64,000 bases of DNA from JAODBJ01 sp963782465 (GTDB lineage Bacteria > Actinomycetota > Acidimicrobiia > IMCC26256 > PALSA-610), in assembly GCA_963782465.1 (NCBI GenBank), contig CAWAJR010000003.1:1-64000 (forward strand). Reading direction: 5' to 3'. Position 1 is the stretch's first letter, and each line of letters opens with the position of its first letter. The notes beneath the pieces are model-generated. The model did not search any database. It was not told the origin of the DNA and worked only from the letters and a program-made list of their open reading frames with translations. The position numbers and the translations under genes were made by a program. Positions 15,868 to 23,848 of this stretch are shown here, in pieces.

Positions 15868-16851
15868 TCAGCGTTCGCGGCGGGCGCGGGCGCGCCGCTT
15901 TCCTTCGTGCATCGCCGCGACGCGTGAAACCGGGATGGCGTGGCCTTCCTCGACGAGGTCGGCCGGGAGTTGCTGCGGGCTCGGCATGTGCGCGGCCCAC
16001 GGGTCGTTGTCGCCAAGGTGGGCGAGCGCGGTGTGCACCGTGAAGTCGCCGGGTGCGACATCGTCGAGATCGGCCCAGTCGATCGGGAACGACACGGGCA
16101 CGCCCGGTCGAGCCCGCGGGCTGTAGGCCGCGACGACCGTCGCGCCACCGGAGCGTGTCGCGTCGACGAACACTTTCCCCTCGCGGTCTTCCTTCATGAA
16201 CGCCGCCGTCGCGATCGTCGGGTCGAGGCTCACGGTGCGCGCCGCGATCGCCCGCGTCGCCGCCGCGGAATCTTCGAGGGTCGGCCGATCGTCGACCGGC
16301 ACGAAGACGTGCACACCCTTCGCGCCGCTGGTCTTGACCGCGCCGCTCAGGCCGGCGCCGGCGAGCGCCTCGCGCACGAGCCGCGCGACGCGCACCGCCG
16401 CCGGGAAGGCACCGGCGTCGGGCGGGTCGAGGTCGAGCACGAGATGGGTCACGCGATCGGGCCGCTGCACGGTCGTGAGCGTCGGGTGGTACTCGACGGC
16501 ACGTTGGTTCGCGAACCACAGCAGGGTGCGGCGATCGTTGCAGAGCGCGTACGACACTTCGCGTTTCGACGTTTCCGCCCAGAGTCGCACGGTCGGGACC
16601 CAATCGGGCGTGTACTTCGGGACGTTCTTCTGCATGAACGCCTCCTGGCCGCGATGCACGCGGATGACCGACAGCGGCCGGTCGGCCAGCACGGGGATGA
16701 TCCGGTCGCGCACGCCGTCGAGGTAGTCGACGAGGTCGCGTTTCGTCGCGCCGGCGCCGTCGAAGAGGGGCTGGTCGAGATGGGTGAACGACACACCGGC
16801 ACGATCGCCGGCACGATCGCCGGCACGATCGACGTCGCCGTCGGAGGCCAT
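15868..16851 (-). CDS. ligD: LigD-type DNA primase-polymerase (PolDom), stand-alone
   Basis: It is an archaeo-eukaryotic primase-type polymerase that fills gaps in bacterial end joining. The order of marks is KRDLVDYLDGVRDRIIPVLADRP, QEAFMQKNVPKYTPDWVP, SYALCNDRRTLLWFANQ, VLDLDPPD (metal-binding acidic pair near residue 150), GAVKTSGAKGVHVFVPV and FPIDWADLDDV. The length of 327 residues equals the polymerase module alone; no ligase or phosphoesterase domain is attached, and no Ku gene lies in the window. The N-terminus before VSFTHLDQPLF is a 12-bp tandem repeat (RAGDRAGDRAG), so GTG near 16794 may be the true start. Confidence 0.88.
   Translation of the reverse strand: MASDGDVDRAGDRAGDRAGVSFTHLDQPLFDGAGATKRDLVDYLDGVRDRIIPVLADRPLSVIRVHRGQEAFMQKNVPKYTPDWVPTVRLWAETSKREVSYALCNDRRTLLWFANQRAVEYHPTLTTVQRPDRVTHLVLDLDPPDAGAFPAAVRVARLVREALAGAGLSGAVKTSGAKGVHVFVPVDDRPTLEDSAAATRAIAARTVSLDPTIATAAFMKEDREGKVFVDATRSGGATVVAAYSPRARPGVPVSFPIDWADLDDVAPGDFTVHTALAHLGDNDPWAAHMPSPQQLPADLVEEGHAIPVSRVAAMHEGKRRARARRER
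16797..16830. repeat. Short tandem repeat of a 12-bp unit (about three copies)
   Basis: ACGATCGCCGGC is repeated at 16801-16812 and 16813-16824, with partial units on both sides. In the LigD-polymerase frame it reads Arg-Ala-Gly-Asp repeats at the extreme N-terminus. It may be a slippage-prone tract. It could move the effective start codon, or lie upstream of the real start. Confidence 0.75.
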
Positions 16852-16875
16852 GACGGCAACGCTAGTGACGGCGAG

Positions 16876-17448
16876 TCAGCCTTGTGCAGGAGCGGGCTCG
16901 GCGGGGATGCGTGCCTTCGCGCCGCGCTCGCGGGGCACGGCCAGGCGAACGAGGGTCAGGAGCAGGATGAACGAGAGCATCGCGGTGGCCGCCATCGCGA
17001 AACCGGTGTTGCGGGCGTCGGTGCCGGCGGTGATCGCGTGCAACGTCGCCATCCCGAACAGGACGAAACTCGACGTGTGGATGGCGTGCCAGACGCGTCG
17101 CGGCAGCCACTTCATCAGCAACGACGTGCACTCGATCGCGAGCAACACCCAGAGCGAGATGACGCCCCACGCAACCGGGACCGGCCGCCACTGTGATGCG
17201 AACGGCATCAGGATCTCTTTGACGCCGAAGTGCAGGTAGTTGTCGCCGACCAGCGCACCGACGTGGAAGGCGGTGAACAGTACGGCCGTCCCACCGAGGA
17301 AACGGTGCAAGTCGGTGAGCCACTTCGGGCTCGGCCAGCGGGCGAAGACCTTGGTCGACAGCAGCAGTCCCCACATGACCGAGATGCTGAGCAACGCCCA
17401 GGCGACCATCCCGCTCGAACGGGCGAGGTACCACCATGTGTGTGTCAT
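16876..17448 (-). CDS. Ferric-reductase-like transmembrane haem protein
   Basis: It has 190 residues with five or more membrane helices, starting MTHTWWYLARSSGMVAWALL. Paired histidines inside helices fit two b-haems: DLHRFLGG and TAFHVGALVG near residues 45-65, and VWHAIHTSSFV and MATLHAITAG near 125-145. These are hallmarks of the ferric-reductase/NOX membrane domain. It is the last gene of the operon that starts with the response regulator. Its ATG overlaps the ApbE stop by four bases. It probably moves electrons across the membrane to a flavin-bearing partner, as known for ApbE-linked FRD proteins. Confidence 0.87.
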   Translation of the reverse strand: MTHTWWYLARSSGMVAWALLSISVMWGLLLSTKVFARWPSPKWLTDLHRFLGGTAVLFTAFHVGALVGDNYLHFGVKEILMPFASQWRPVPVAWGVISLWVLLAIECTSLLMKWLPRRVWHAIHTSSFVLFGMATLHAITAGTDARNTGFAMAATAMLSFILLLTLVRLAVPRERGAKARIPAEPAPAQG

Positions 17449-18368
17449 CGCGTCACCCCGGCGAGGCTCGGGTCGACCGTCACGGTGCCGTCGTCGTCGA
17501 CGACGACGAGCTGGGCGTCGAAGCCCGGCCCGGCAGCCGCGTCGAGCGCACCGACGAGCGCGGTCTTCGCGACCACCTCGGCCCACCAGCCTTCGGCGGT
17601 GATCGCGGCGACGGTCGCGTGCGGCGTGACCGCCGGCCGGCCCGTGCGCGGGTCGATGAGATGGTGTGCGTCACCGGCCGCGGTCTTCCAACTCCGGCGC
17701 ACGCGACTGCTCGTCGCGAGGCCGCCGCCGGCCAGCGCAACCCGGAGCACTTCACGCCCGGGCCGGGCCGGGTCGGCGATGACGACGTCCCACGTCGTGC
17801 CCTGCGGTGGTTCGCCGCGCACGCGTAGGTCGCCGCCGACATTGACGAGCGCGCCGGCGGCGCCGCCGTCGACGAGTTCGGCACTCACGAGGTCGGCGGC
17901 GAACCCTTTCCCGATACCGCCGGCATCGAACTCGACGCCGCGCGGCAGGGTGATCGTGCCCAGGTCGTCGTCGCACTCGATCGCCGCGCAGCCCGGCGCG
18001 GGATGGTCTTCGAGCGTCGCGATCGCGCCGGCCATCACCCGGGCCGACCGCGCAACGGCCCGGAAATCGCGGTCGTAGCCCGCCGAACGCAGCGCCGGGA
18101 GAACGGTCGGGTCGAACAGGCCCGCCGTGCGCGACCACGCGTCCATCGCGTGCTGCACGAGCTCGACCGTCTCCGGCGACACGACCACATGCTCGCCCGG
18201 CATCGCATTCATGCGGCTCACCTCGCTGGAGGGCAGGAAGCGGCTCCACTTCTGTTCCAGGTCGCCGAGACGATCGGCGGCCCGATCGACGGCGGCGCCG
18301 GCGCCGGCACCCACGACGAGCACGTGCGCGGTCGTCCCCATGACGGGGAAGCAACGCTCAGCTTGCAC
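17445..18368 (-). CDS. apbE: FAD:protein FMN transferase (ApbE)
   Basis: It covalently attaches FMN to Ser/Thr of partner proteins outside or at the membrane. The order of motifs is MGTTAHVLVVG at the N-terminus, LEQKWSRFLPSSEVSRMNA near residue 37, FDAGGIGKGFAADLV near 145, NVGGDLRVRG near 172, and HHLIDPRTGRPA near 225. It has 307 residues and a GTG start at 18368, with 11 bases of overlap with the upstream gene. No lipobox or clear signal peptide is seen. The usual target, an FMN-binding-domain protein with a DGxSGAT-type motif, is not encoded nearby. Confidence 0.93.
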   Translation of the reverse strand: MQAERCFPVMGTTAHVLVVGAGAGAAVDRAADRLGDLEQKWSRFLPSSEVSRMNAMPGEHVVVSPETVELVQHAMDAWSRTAGLFDPTVLPALRSAGYDRDFRAVARSARVMAGAIATLEDHPAPGCAAIECDDDLGTITLPRGVEFDAGGIGKGFAADLVSAELVDGGAAGALVNVGGDLRVRGEPPQGTTWDVVIADPARPGREVLRVALAGGGLATSSRVRRSWKTAAGDAHHLIDPRTGRPAVTPHATVAAITAEGWWAEVVAKTALVGALDAAAGPGFDAQLVVVDDDGTVTVDPSLAGVTR

Positions 18369-18858
18369 TGCTCACCGTCGCGGGGGCGGGTGCCGGTGCC
18401 GGCGCGGGTGCCGCGGTCGCGGGCGGTGCCGTCGGGGGTGGCGCGGTCACCGGTGCCGCAGTCGGCGGCGGCGGTGGCGGCGCGGTCGGGGCCGGTGCGG
18501 GGGCCGCGGTCGCGGGTGCCGCGGTCGGCGGCGGTGCGGCCGGGGCACTGGCTCGCGAGATGACGACGGGGGCCGGGCTGGGTGGGGTGGGAGCAGCGGC
18601 GGCCCCCGTCGTCGGCGCCGTCGCGACGGCTGGGGCGTGTCGCGACGAGGTTGACCGGTGGGCCTTCTTCGCTTGGTGCTGCGCGGTGATGGTCGCGGGC
18701 GTGGTGGCGGCAGCGGTGAGTGGAGGTCGCCGTTGCCCGGCCGCGATCGCGCCGGCGAGGCCGAGGGTCGCCGAAACCGAGAGCCCGGCGGCGAAGACGC
18801 GCGCACCGGCCGCGGTGTGCCCGCGCTGGCGCGGTGCGGCGCTACGGGAAGCGGCCAT
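18358..18858 (-). CDS. Pro/Ala/Thr-rich membrane-anchored or exported protein
   Basis: It has 166 residues. One hydrophobic segment near the N-terminus (GARVFAAGLSVSATLGLAGA) follows a basic start, consistent with an uncleaved anchor or a signal peptide. The remainder is low-complexity Pro, Ala and Thr (PPPPPTAAPVTAPPP), a wall-spanning linker style. In related ApbE/FRD loci such an N-terminus precedes an FMN-binding domain, which is absent here. The start is ATG 18858, overlapping the previous stop by one base; its own stop overlaps the ApbE start. Function unknown. Confidence 0.6.
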   Translation of the reverse strand: MAASRSAAPRQRGHTAAGARVFAAGLSVSATLGLAGAIAAGQRRPPLTAAATTPATITAQHQAKKAHRSTSSRHAPAVATAPTTGAAAAPTPPSPAPVVISRASAPAAPPPTAAPATAAPAPAPTAPPPPPPTAAPVTAPPPTAPPATAAPAPAPAPAPATVSSAS

Positions 18859-19286
18859 CAGTCGTCGCTCCGGCGGCCGTTGTTGTCGGCTCGGTCGTCG
18901 CGCTCGACCTTGGGCCGCGCCGTCGTCGGCGGGCTCGTGTTCGGCGCGGTCTCCGCGGCGACGGTCGGTGCCGGCGCGACCGTGCCGGCGGTTGCGGCCG
19001 GTGCGGAATACTCGGTCGTCGCGGTGCGGTACGGCGACGACGTTTCCGGCGGTGGCGCCGTGCCTGGCGCCGGCGCCGCTTCCTCGGGCGGTACCGCGGT
19101 GGTCGTGGGCGCCGGTGGCGTGGACCGGTGCTTGGGGACGTAGCGGGTCACGCGGGGATGGAACGATCCGACCGCGTCGGCACGCCCGTTGGAGAAGAGG
19201 CCTCCGGCGAACGCGAACGCGGCGCTCGAGGTGAGCAACGCCGCCGAGACCCAGAGGGCGACTGCAACCGTGCGCTTCCGTGTCAT
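18858..19286 (-). CDS. Exported Pro/Thr-rich protein, unknown
   Basis: It has 142 residues starting MTRKRTVAVALWVSAALLTSSAAFAFAGG, a good signal peptide with an Ala-x-Ala style cleavage region near residue 26. A short folded-looking patch (SFHPRVTRYVPKHRS near 45) is followed by a Pro/Thr/Ala-rich tail ending acidic and basic (KVERDDRADNNGRR). No domain is recognised. It sits between the sensor kinase (58-base gap) and the other exported protein, in the same operon direction. It may be a periplasmic redox or sensor accessory; this is inference from position. Confidence 0.6.
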   Translation of the reverse strand: MTRKRTVAVALWVSAALLTSSAAFAFAGGLFSNGRADAVGSFHPRVTRYVPKHRSTPPAPTTTAVPPEEAAPAPGTAPPPETSSPYRTATTEYSAPAATAGTVAPAPTVAAETAPNTSPPTTARPKVERDDRADNNGRRSDD

Positions 19287-19344
19287 GCCGGCGACCGTAC
19301 GCAGCACCGGGCCAGCGCACGGTGTGAGCCGGGTTAGCGGAACC

Positions 19345-20736
19345 CTAAGTTCGTGCGGGGAGGCGCGGGGCCACCGTTGCCTTCAGCACCACGACGGCGT
19401 CGAGGCCCCGGCCGGTCCGGGCATCGAGCCGCGCCGACCCGCCACTTGCCTCCGCGAGTTGCCGCACGACGGCCAATCCGAGACCGCTGCCGCCACCGGG
19501 CGCCCCCGCCGAGCGCCAGAAACGCTCGAACGCCTGTGCGCGATCGTCGGGACCGAGCCCGGGGCCGCGTCGAGCACATGGAGCGCGACCGTGACGCCGT
19601 CGTTCACCACCCGCACGTCGATGGTCGTGCCGGGTGGGGCGACCTCGGCCGCGTTGTCGATCAGGTTGTCGAGCACCTGCTCGACCGCGCCCGGGACCGC
19701 GAGCGCCCACGCGGGGGCGGGTGCGTCGAGCGCGATGGCGTTCGGCCGTTCCGACAGCACGTCGCGCCAGATGTCGGCCCGCTCCCGCGCGATTTCCGCA
19801 ACGTCGACCTCGACGACGGTCGTCGGCTCCGCGGCGTTCCGCGCGAAGCGCGAGGAGGCCGTCGACGAGGCGGCTCATGCGCGTGACCTCCGCGGCCGCG
19901 CTCTGCACCGCGGCGCGGTCGGGTTCGTCGACGTGCGCTTCGAGGTTCTCGAGTCGTAAACGCAGCGCGGTGAGCGGCGTGCGGAGCTGGTGCGACGCGT
20001 CGGCGACGAAGCGTTCCTGCGCGTCGAGCAGCGCCGCGAGTCGCTCCGCCATCCGGTTGAACGTCGACGCGAGGTGACGCAACTCGGGCGGCCCGGCGAG
20101 CTCGTCGACCCGCACGTTCAGGTCGGCCGCGGCCAGCCGGTCGGTGGCCTGTTCCAGCCGGTGCACCGGACGGGTCACGCTGCGGGCGAGGACGAAGCCG
20201 AGAAGCGCGACCGCGGCGAGCACGCCGGTGCACAGCAAGCCGATGCGTTCCCAGGTGCGCCACACGCGCTCGTTGAGCGTGGACGCCGGATAGGTCACGC
20301 GGACCGCGCCGCTGACGCGCCCGCCCGCGGTCGTCGGCACCGCGGCGTAGAGCAGGTTCGTGCGCAGCGTGTTCGAGTTGCGTGACCCGTCGACTCGCCG
20401 GCCGGTCAGCGCGGCCCGGATCTCCGGCCGGGTCGAGTAGTCGCGTCCCGGATCGGTCGGTCGCTGCGTGTCGAGCAGTGCGATCCCGTGCGTGTCGACC
20501 ACGATCACATGGCCGCCGGTACGGGCGGCGTAGCGCTCGATGTCGGTGTTGCGGAACGGCTCGGCGCGATGGGCCGACCCTTCCACGACGGCGGCGATCG
20601 AGTCGGCATCACGCTCGATCCCGAACAGCAGACGTTCCTTTTCCCGGTGTGCGAACGTGACGCCCAGCGGGACCGCGAGGAGCGCGAGCGCGAACGCGGT
20701 GATCGTGAGGTAGGTGACGAGGAGCCGCCGGGTCAT
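19345..20736 (-). CDS. Two-component sensor histidine kinase, two compensating frame breaks
   Basis: The N-terminal membrane helix is LLVTYLTITAFALALLAVPL, followed by an extracytoplasmic region to about residue 165 and a second helix (IGLLCTGVLAAVALLGFVLA). The HAMP domain follows (TRPVHRLEQATDRLAAADLN), then the H-box ADASHQLRTPLTALRLRLENL. The ATPase domain shifts frame near 19845 and shifts back near 19560. Between the shifts the other frame reads EQVLDNLIDNAAEVAPPGTT (N-box). After the second shift come AFERFWRSAG, GGGSGLGLAVVRQL (G-box) and the end. All catalytic boxes exist, so consensus errors are more likely than loss of function. Its ATG overlaps the regulator stop by four bases. 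Confidence 0.87.
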   Translation of the reverse strand: MTRRLLVTYLTITAFALALLAVPLGVTFAHREKERLLFGIERDADSIAAVVEGSAHRAEPFRNTDIERYAARTGGHVIVVDTHGIALLDTQRPTDPGRDYSTRPEIRAALTGRRVDGSRNSNTLRTNLLYAAVPTTAGGRVSGAVRVTYPASTLNERVWRTWERIGLLCTGVLAAVALLGFVLARSVTRPVHRLEQATDRLAAADLNVRVDELAGPPELRHLASTFNRMAERLAALLDAQERFVADASHQLRTPLTALRLRLENLEAHVDEPDRAAVQSAAAEVTRMSRLVDGLLALRAERRGADDRRRGRRCGNRAGAGRHLARRAVGTAERHRARRTRPRVGARGPGRGRAGARQPDRQRGRGRPTRHDHRRAGGERRRHGRAPCARRGPGLGPDDRAQAFERFWRSAGAPGGGSGLGLAVVRQLAEASGGSARLDARTGRGLDAVVVLKATVAPRLPART

Positions 20737-21419
20737 GACGGTTGTTCGAGCCGGTACCCGACGCCGCGCACTGTCGAAATCCACGCGGGCGAGCCGAGCT
20801 TCTTACGGAGCGCGGCAATGTGCACGTCGAGCGTCTTCGTCGGCCCCCACCAATGCTCGTCCCAGACCTGTTCGATGATGTCCTGCCGGCGCACGACGGC
20901 ACCGGCGTCCTGCGCGAGCACGACGAGGAGGTCGAACTCCTTCGGCGTGAGCGCGACCTCGCGGCCGTCGACCAGCACGCGCCGGGTGCGATGGTCGATC
21001 TGGAGCGTGCCGATGGTCTGGGTACTCGGTGGTTCGGACGCGTTGGCCGTGCGGCGTAGAACGGCGCGAATGCGCGCCCCGAGTTCTCGGGTCCCGAACG
21101 GTTTGACGACGTAGTCGTCGGCGCCCAGTTCGAGGAGCAGCACCCGGTCGAGCTCGTCGCCCCGCGCGGTCAGGACGATGATCGGGACAGCTGAGCGAGC
21201 GCGCACGGCGCGGCACACGTCGGTGCCGTCCATGTCGGGAAGGCCCAGGTCGAGGAGCACGATGTCGACTGACCCCGCTTCCTCGACGGCCGCGGCACCC
21301 GTGCGAACGACACGCACGTCGCAGGCTTCGCGTTCGAGCGCTTCGACGAGGGGCGCGACGATCGCCGCCTCGTCCTCGACCAGGAGTACGCGGGTGCGGG
21401 GGCAGAGCACCTCGCTCAT
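20733..21419 (-). CDS. OmpR/PhoB-family response regulator
   Basis: It has 228 residues. The receiver domain reads TRVLLVEDEAAIVAPLVEALE, the phospho-acceptor Asp lies in DIVLLDLGLPDMDG near residue 55, Thr in IIVLTARGDELD, and Lys in DYVVKPFGTRELGARI. The C-terminal winged helix is ALTPKEFDLLVVLA to TVRGVGYRLEQ, the classic OmpR end. It is the first gene of a minus-strand operon with its kinase, two exported proteins, ApbE and the ferric-reductase-like protein, so it is the likely regulator of that redox module. The ATG at 21419 begins MSEVLCPRTRVLL. Confidence 0.95.
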   Translation of the reverse strand: MSEVLCPRTRVLLVEDEAAIVAPLVEALEREACDVRVVRTGAAAVEEAGSVDIVLLDLGLPDMDGTDVCRAVRARSAVPIIVLTARGDELDRVLLLELGADDYVVKPFGTRELGARIRAVLRRTANASEPPSTQTIGTLQIDHRTRRVLVDGREVALTPKEFDLLVVLAQDAGAVVRRQDIIEQVWDEHWWGPTKTLDVHIAALRKKLGSPAWISTVRGVGYRLEQPS

Positions 21420-21592
21420 GACGGGCCGCCCGGCCGCGGTTCGGATACGCCCATAGGTCCCGACTGTCGACCGGTGCACCGCACCGGCGTAAGAGGCATT
21501 TGTCCCGCGGCGGCGAGTACCTCTCGCTCCCGGGGACCGAACAGTGACGATCGTCCCTGGGCCGGGAGCGGTCGCCGGCACACCATCACAGC

Positions 21593-22024
21593 ATGCGGAA
21601 GAACCTGGGCGTGGTCGCCCTCGCGCTCGTGGTTGCCTTCCTGCTCATCCAACTGGTGCCGTACCGGGTCTCCAACCCGCCGGTTCGGCAGGAACCGAAG
21701 TGGGATTCGGCGAGGACCCGCCAACTCGCGGTCGCGAGCTGCTACGACTGCCACAGCAACCAGGTGCACGTGCCGTGGTACGGCCGCGTCGCGCCGGTGT
21801 CGTGGCTGGTCACGAACCACGTGCAGGATGGCCGGGCCGCCCTGAACTTCTCGGAGTGGGGCTCGAGTCGTGGGGAAGGTGCCGGCGATGCCGCTGAGAC
21901 CGTACGTGAAGGTTCGATGCCGCCGTCGTACTACACGATCTTCGGCTTGCACAGTTCGGCGAAGCTCACCAAGGCCGAACGCGACGAGCTGGCCCGCGGT
22001 CTGATCGCGTCGCTCGGGCCCTGA
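21593..22024 (+). CDS. Exported haem-binding-domain protein (CxxCH)
   Basis: It has 143 residues. The N-terminal membrane or signal helix is NLGVVALALVVAFLLIQLVP, followed by the haem c motif CYDCHS near residue 50. The context VASCYDCHSNQVHVPWYGRVAPVSWLV in outline and the later GSMPPSYYTIFGLHSSAKLT are the hallmark of the Haem_bd (DUF1924-like) family, with Met and His as possible axial ligands. It would carry electrons outside the membrane. It is divergent from the regulator-ApbE operon, 173 bases away. It may therefore be part of the same extracytoplasmic electron chain, which is an inference. Confidence 0.85.
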   Translation: MRKNLGVVALALVVAFLLIQLVPYRVSNPPVRQEPKWDSARTRQLAVASCYDCHSNQVHVPWYGRVAPVSWLVTNHVQDGRAALNFSEWGSSRGEGAGDAAETVREGSMPPSYYTIFGLHSSAKLTKAERDELARGLIASLGP

Positions 22025-22132
22025 GCGTCCCGACCGACGTTCTTACCGAGTTCCTACGTAGTTCCCACACGGCGCCGAACCGGTTGCAACGTTCGTGGTG
22101 TGCGATGAGTGCCCCCAACGAAAGGTATGGGC

Positions 22133-22411
22133 ATGGCATTCAAGCCCCGGATGGCGATCGCAGGCGCGGCGCTGGTCGGCGCGCTCGCCGGCGGCGGGAT
22201 CTCGCTCGCGTCGGCGCACGCGGCGTCGACACCGAGTACGACCTCGACCACGAACCCGTCGTCGTCGAGCACCCCCCACGATCATGCGAACTGCCCGCAC
22301 ATGGGCAACGGGAACGGCAGGGGCGCGGGCTACGGGAACGGTTACGGGAATACCGGCGCCCCGGGCGGCGGCACTTCGTACGTGCCGAATGGTGGCGGGC
22401 CGACGGTGTAG
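22133..22411 (+). CDS. Small secreted Gly/Asn-rich protein
   Basis: It has 92 residues starting MAFKPRMAIAGAALVGALAGG, with a signal peptide ending around SLASAHAAS. The mature part is Ser/Thr-rich (TPSTTSTTNPSSSSTPH), then a HDHANCPHMG patch with possible metal-binding His/Cys, then Gly/Asn/Tyr repeats (GNGRGAGYGNGYGNTG). The second ATG (22133) is chosen because AAAGG lies seven bases upstream. Function unknown; a surface metal-binding or matrix protein is possible. A strong stem-loop follows the gene. Confidence 0.65.
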   Translation: MAFKPRMAIAGAALVGALAGGGISLASAHAASTPSTTSTTNPSSSSTPHDHANCPHMGNGNGRGAGYGNGYGNTGAPGGGTSYVPNGGGPTV

Positions 22412-22430
22412 CCGTTCGGTGCTCGACGGG

Positions 22431-22467
22431 CCCGCCGCGGCCGCGTGCCGGTCACGGCCGCGGCGGG
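22431..22467. terminator. GC-rich stem-loop between convergent genes
   Basis: Perfect 13-bp arms CCCGCCGCGGCCG (22431-22443) and CGGCCGCGGCGGG (22455-22467) enclose an 11-base loop. It lies just after the secreted-protein stop, and its right half forms the last codons of the RNase H gene. There is no T-tract on either side, but position and stability fit a bidirectional terminator. Confidence 0.6.
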
Positions 22468-23468
22468 ACCACCCAGACGTCGTCGGGTATCCGTTGTTCG
22501 AGCGCCCTGACCGTTTTGCCGAGCGCCGGGTCGTTGGCGCCGTCCCACACGGCGAGCGCGCCGCTCGCGTTCCTCACCAGCCAGTCGTTGCGACGCCCGA
22601 TCGCCTTGCCCGCCGCGGGCTTCGACTTCGGCTTCGCGCGCGACAAGGTGATGGTTGCGTTGGCTCGTTTGACAAGCTGGGCGAACTCGGCGCGGCTCGC
22701 CGCGGGCCACATCGCGTCCGGCGCCGGGAAAGGCAGGACCGCGACATAAGGCACACCCGCGTCGGCGGCGGCGTGCGCGGCCAACTGTTCGACGCCGAGC
22801 CCGAGGCCGGTGAGCACGACGAGATCCGCGTGCACCTCGTGCAGGCCTCGCAGGATCTCGGTCAGCCGGCGGCGGACGTCGCGCGCGACGGGGTTGTCGC
22901 CGTAGCCGCCGAGGTCGGGCGGCCGGTGCCCGACGACCACGACGCGATGGCCGCTCGGCGCGGTCGCGCCCGGCGCGCCGGCGCGCTCACCTCGGACGTC
23001 GTCGGCCTCACCGAGGTCGGTGGGCGGTTCGTCACCGCGGCGGCCGGTTTGTGTCTTCGCTGCTTCGACCGCGAGCCGATCGACGAGGTCGTTCATCGGG
23101 TCGTCGCTGTGCCCGCGCACCCACGTGAAGGTGAGTTCCTCGCCGCGCCGGCGGAAGGCTGCGACGAGCGGTTTCCAGAGGTCGAGGTTCGCGACCGGTT
23201 TGCCCTGCGAGTTCTTCCAACCCTTCGCCTCCCAGGAGTCGAACCAGCGGTCGCGATGGCAGTTCACGACGTACTGCGAATCCGACACGACGGTGAGCTC
23301 ACCGTCGAGGGCGCGTACCGCTTCGAGCGCGGCCGTCACTTCCATGCGCTGGTTCGTCGAGTCGGCCGCGGCCCCACTCGCGAATGCGCCGTCGGGCACC
23401 GCCCACGCCCACCCGCCGGGCCCGGGGTTCCCGATACACGCGCCGTCGGTGTACACGATCGTCGGCAT
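22452..23468 (-). CDS. rnhA: Ribonuclease HI fused to a SLOG-like (DUF1273/YspA-type) domain
   Basis: The N-terminal 145 residues are an RNase HI, which cuts the RNA of RNA-DNA hybrids. The catalytic carboxylates sit in IVYTDGAC (Asp), NQRMEVTAALEA (Glu), VVSDSQYV (Asp) and NDLVDRLAVEAA (Asp). A linker of about 45 residues (GRRGDEPPTDLGEAD) leads to a second Rossmann-like domain, about 195-338, with VVVVGHRPPDLGGYG, LVVLTGLGLGVEQLAAHAA and VPYVAVLPFPAPDAMWP. These resemble SLOG nucleotide-binding proteins. It has 338 residues with ATG at 23468. The fusion suggests nucleotide sensing or processing linked to R-loop removal; that is inference. Confidence 0.87.
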   Translation of the reverse strand: MPTIVYTDGACIGNPGPGGWAWAVPDGAFASGAAADSTNQRMEVTAALEAVRALDGELTVVSDSQYVVNCHRDRWFDSWEAKGWKNSQGKPVANLDLWKPLVAAFRRRGEELTFTWVRGHSDDPMNDLVDRLAVEAAKTQTGRRGDEPPTDLGEADDVRGERAGAPGATAPSGHRVVVVGHRPPDLGGYGDNPVARDVRRRLTEILRGLHEVHADLVVLTGLGLGVEQLAAHAAADAGVPYVAVLPFPAPDAMWPAASRAEFAQLVKRANATITLSRAKPKSKPAAGKAIGRRNDWLVRNASGALAVWDGANDPALGKTVRALEQRIPDDVWVVPPRP

Positions 23469-23848
23469 CGGACCAGCATGACCGGTCGCGCCGCGCACAA
23501 GCACGTCGTGATGCGTCAAGCCGGACATTCATTCATATATACGGGCAAGAGAAGCGTATGCATATTTGTCATACGGCGTGCACAGATGTCGCGAATGCCC
23601 GCGGACATCGCCCACCCGGGCACGCCGGGCGGCCAGCACAACCCGCACAACCCGGCCGTCAGTCCCCTCTGTGTTGCAACTTCGCTTCTCCTGGAATTGC
23701 CCTCTGTTCCGCGTGGCGATGTCGGGTTATGTTGCAAATGCAGCGCGTTGGTGGGCCGTGTTTGCAAGGGCAGAGGTAGGGCAGTACCGGCGACCACGCC
23801 GGATGCGTAGCACGGTCCTGAACAAATCGAACCGACGCGGGGCGGTCC
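23469..23848. promoter_or_regulatory. 380-bp regulatory region upstream of the exopolysaccharide operon
   Basis: No gene is seen. The left part is unusually AT-rich for this genome (TTCATTCATATATAC at 23528-23542 and TATGCATATTTGTCATAC nearby). The hexamer TTGCAA occurs at 23674, 23732 and 23762. With the long operon starting at 23849, this is the likely promoter and control region. No riboswitch fold or sigma site could be named with confidence. Confidence 0.5.

Noticed and set aside
23469..23848. A riboswitch or c-di-GMP aptamer before the polysaccharide operon
   Set aside because: No conserved aptamer core or convincing fold could be recognised by eye.
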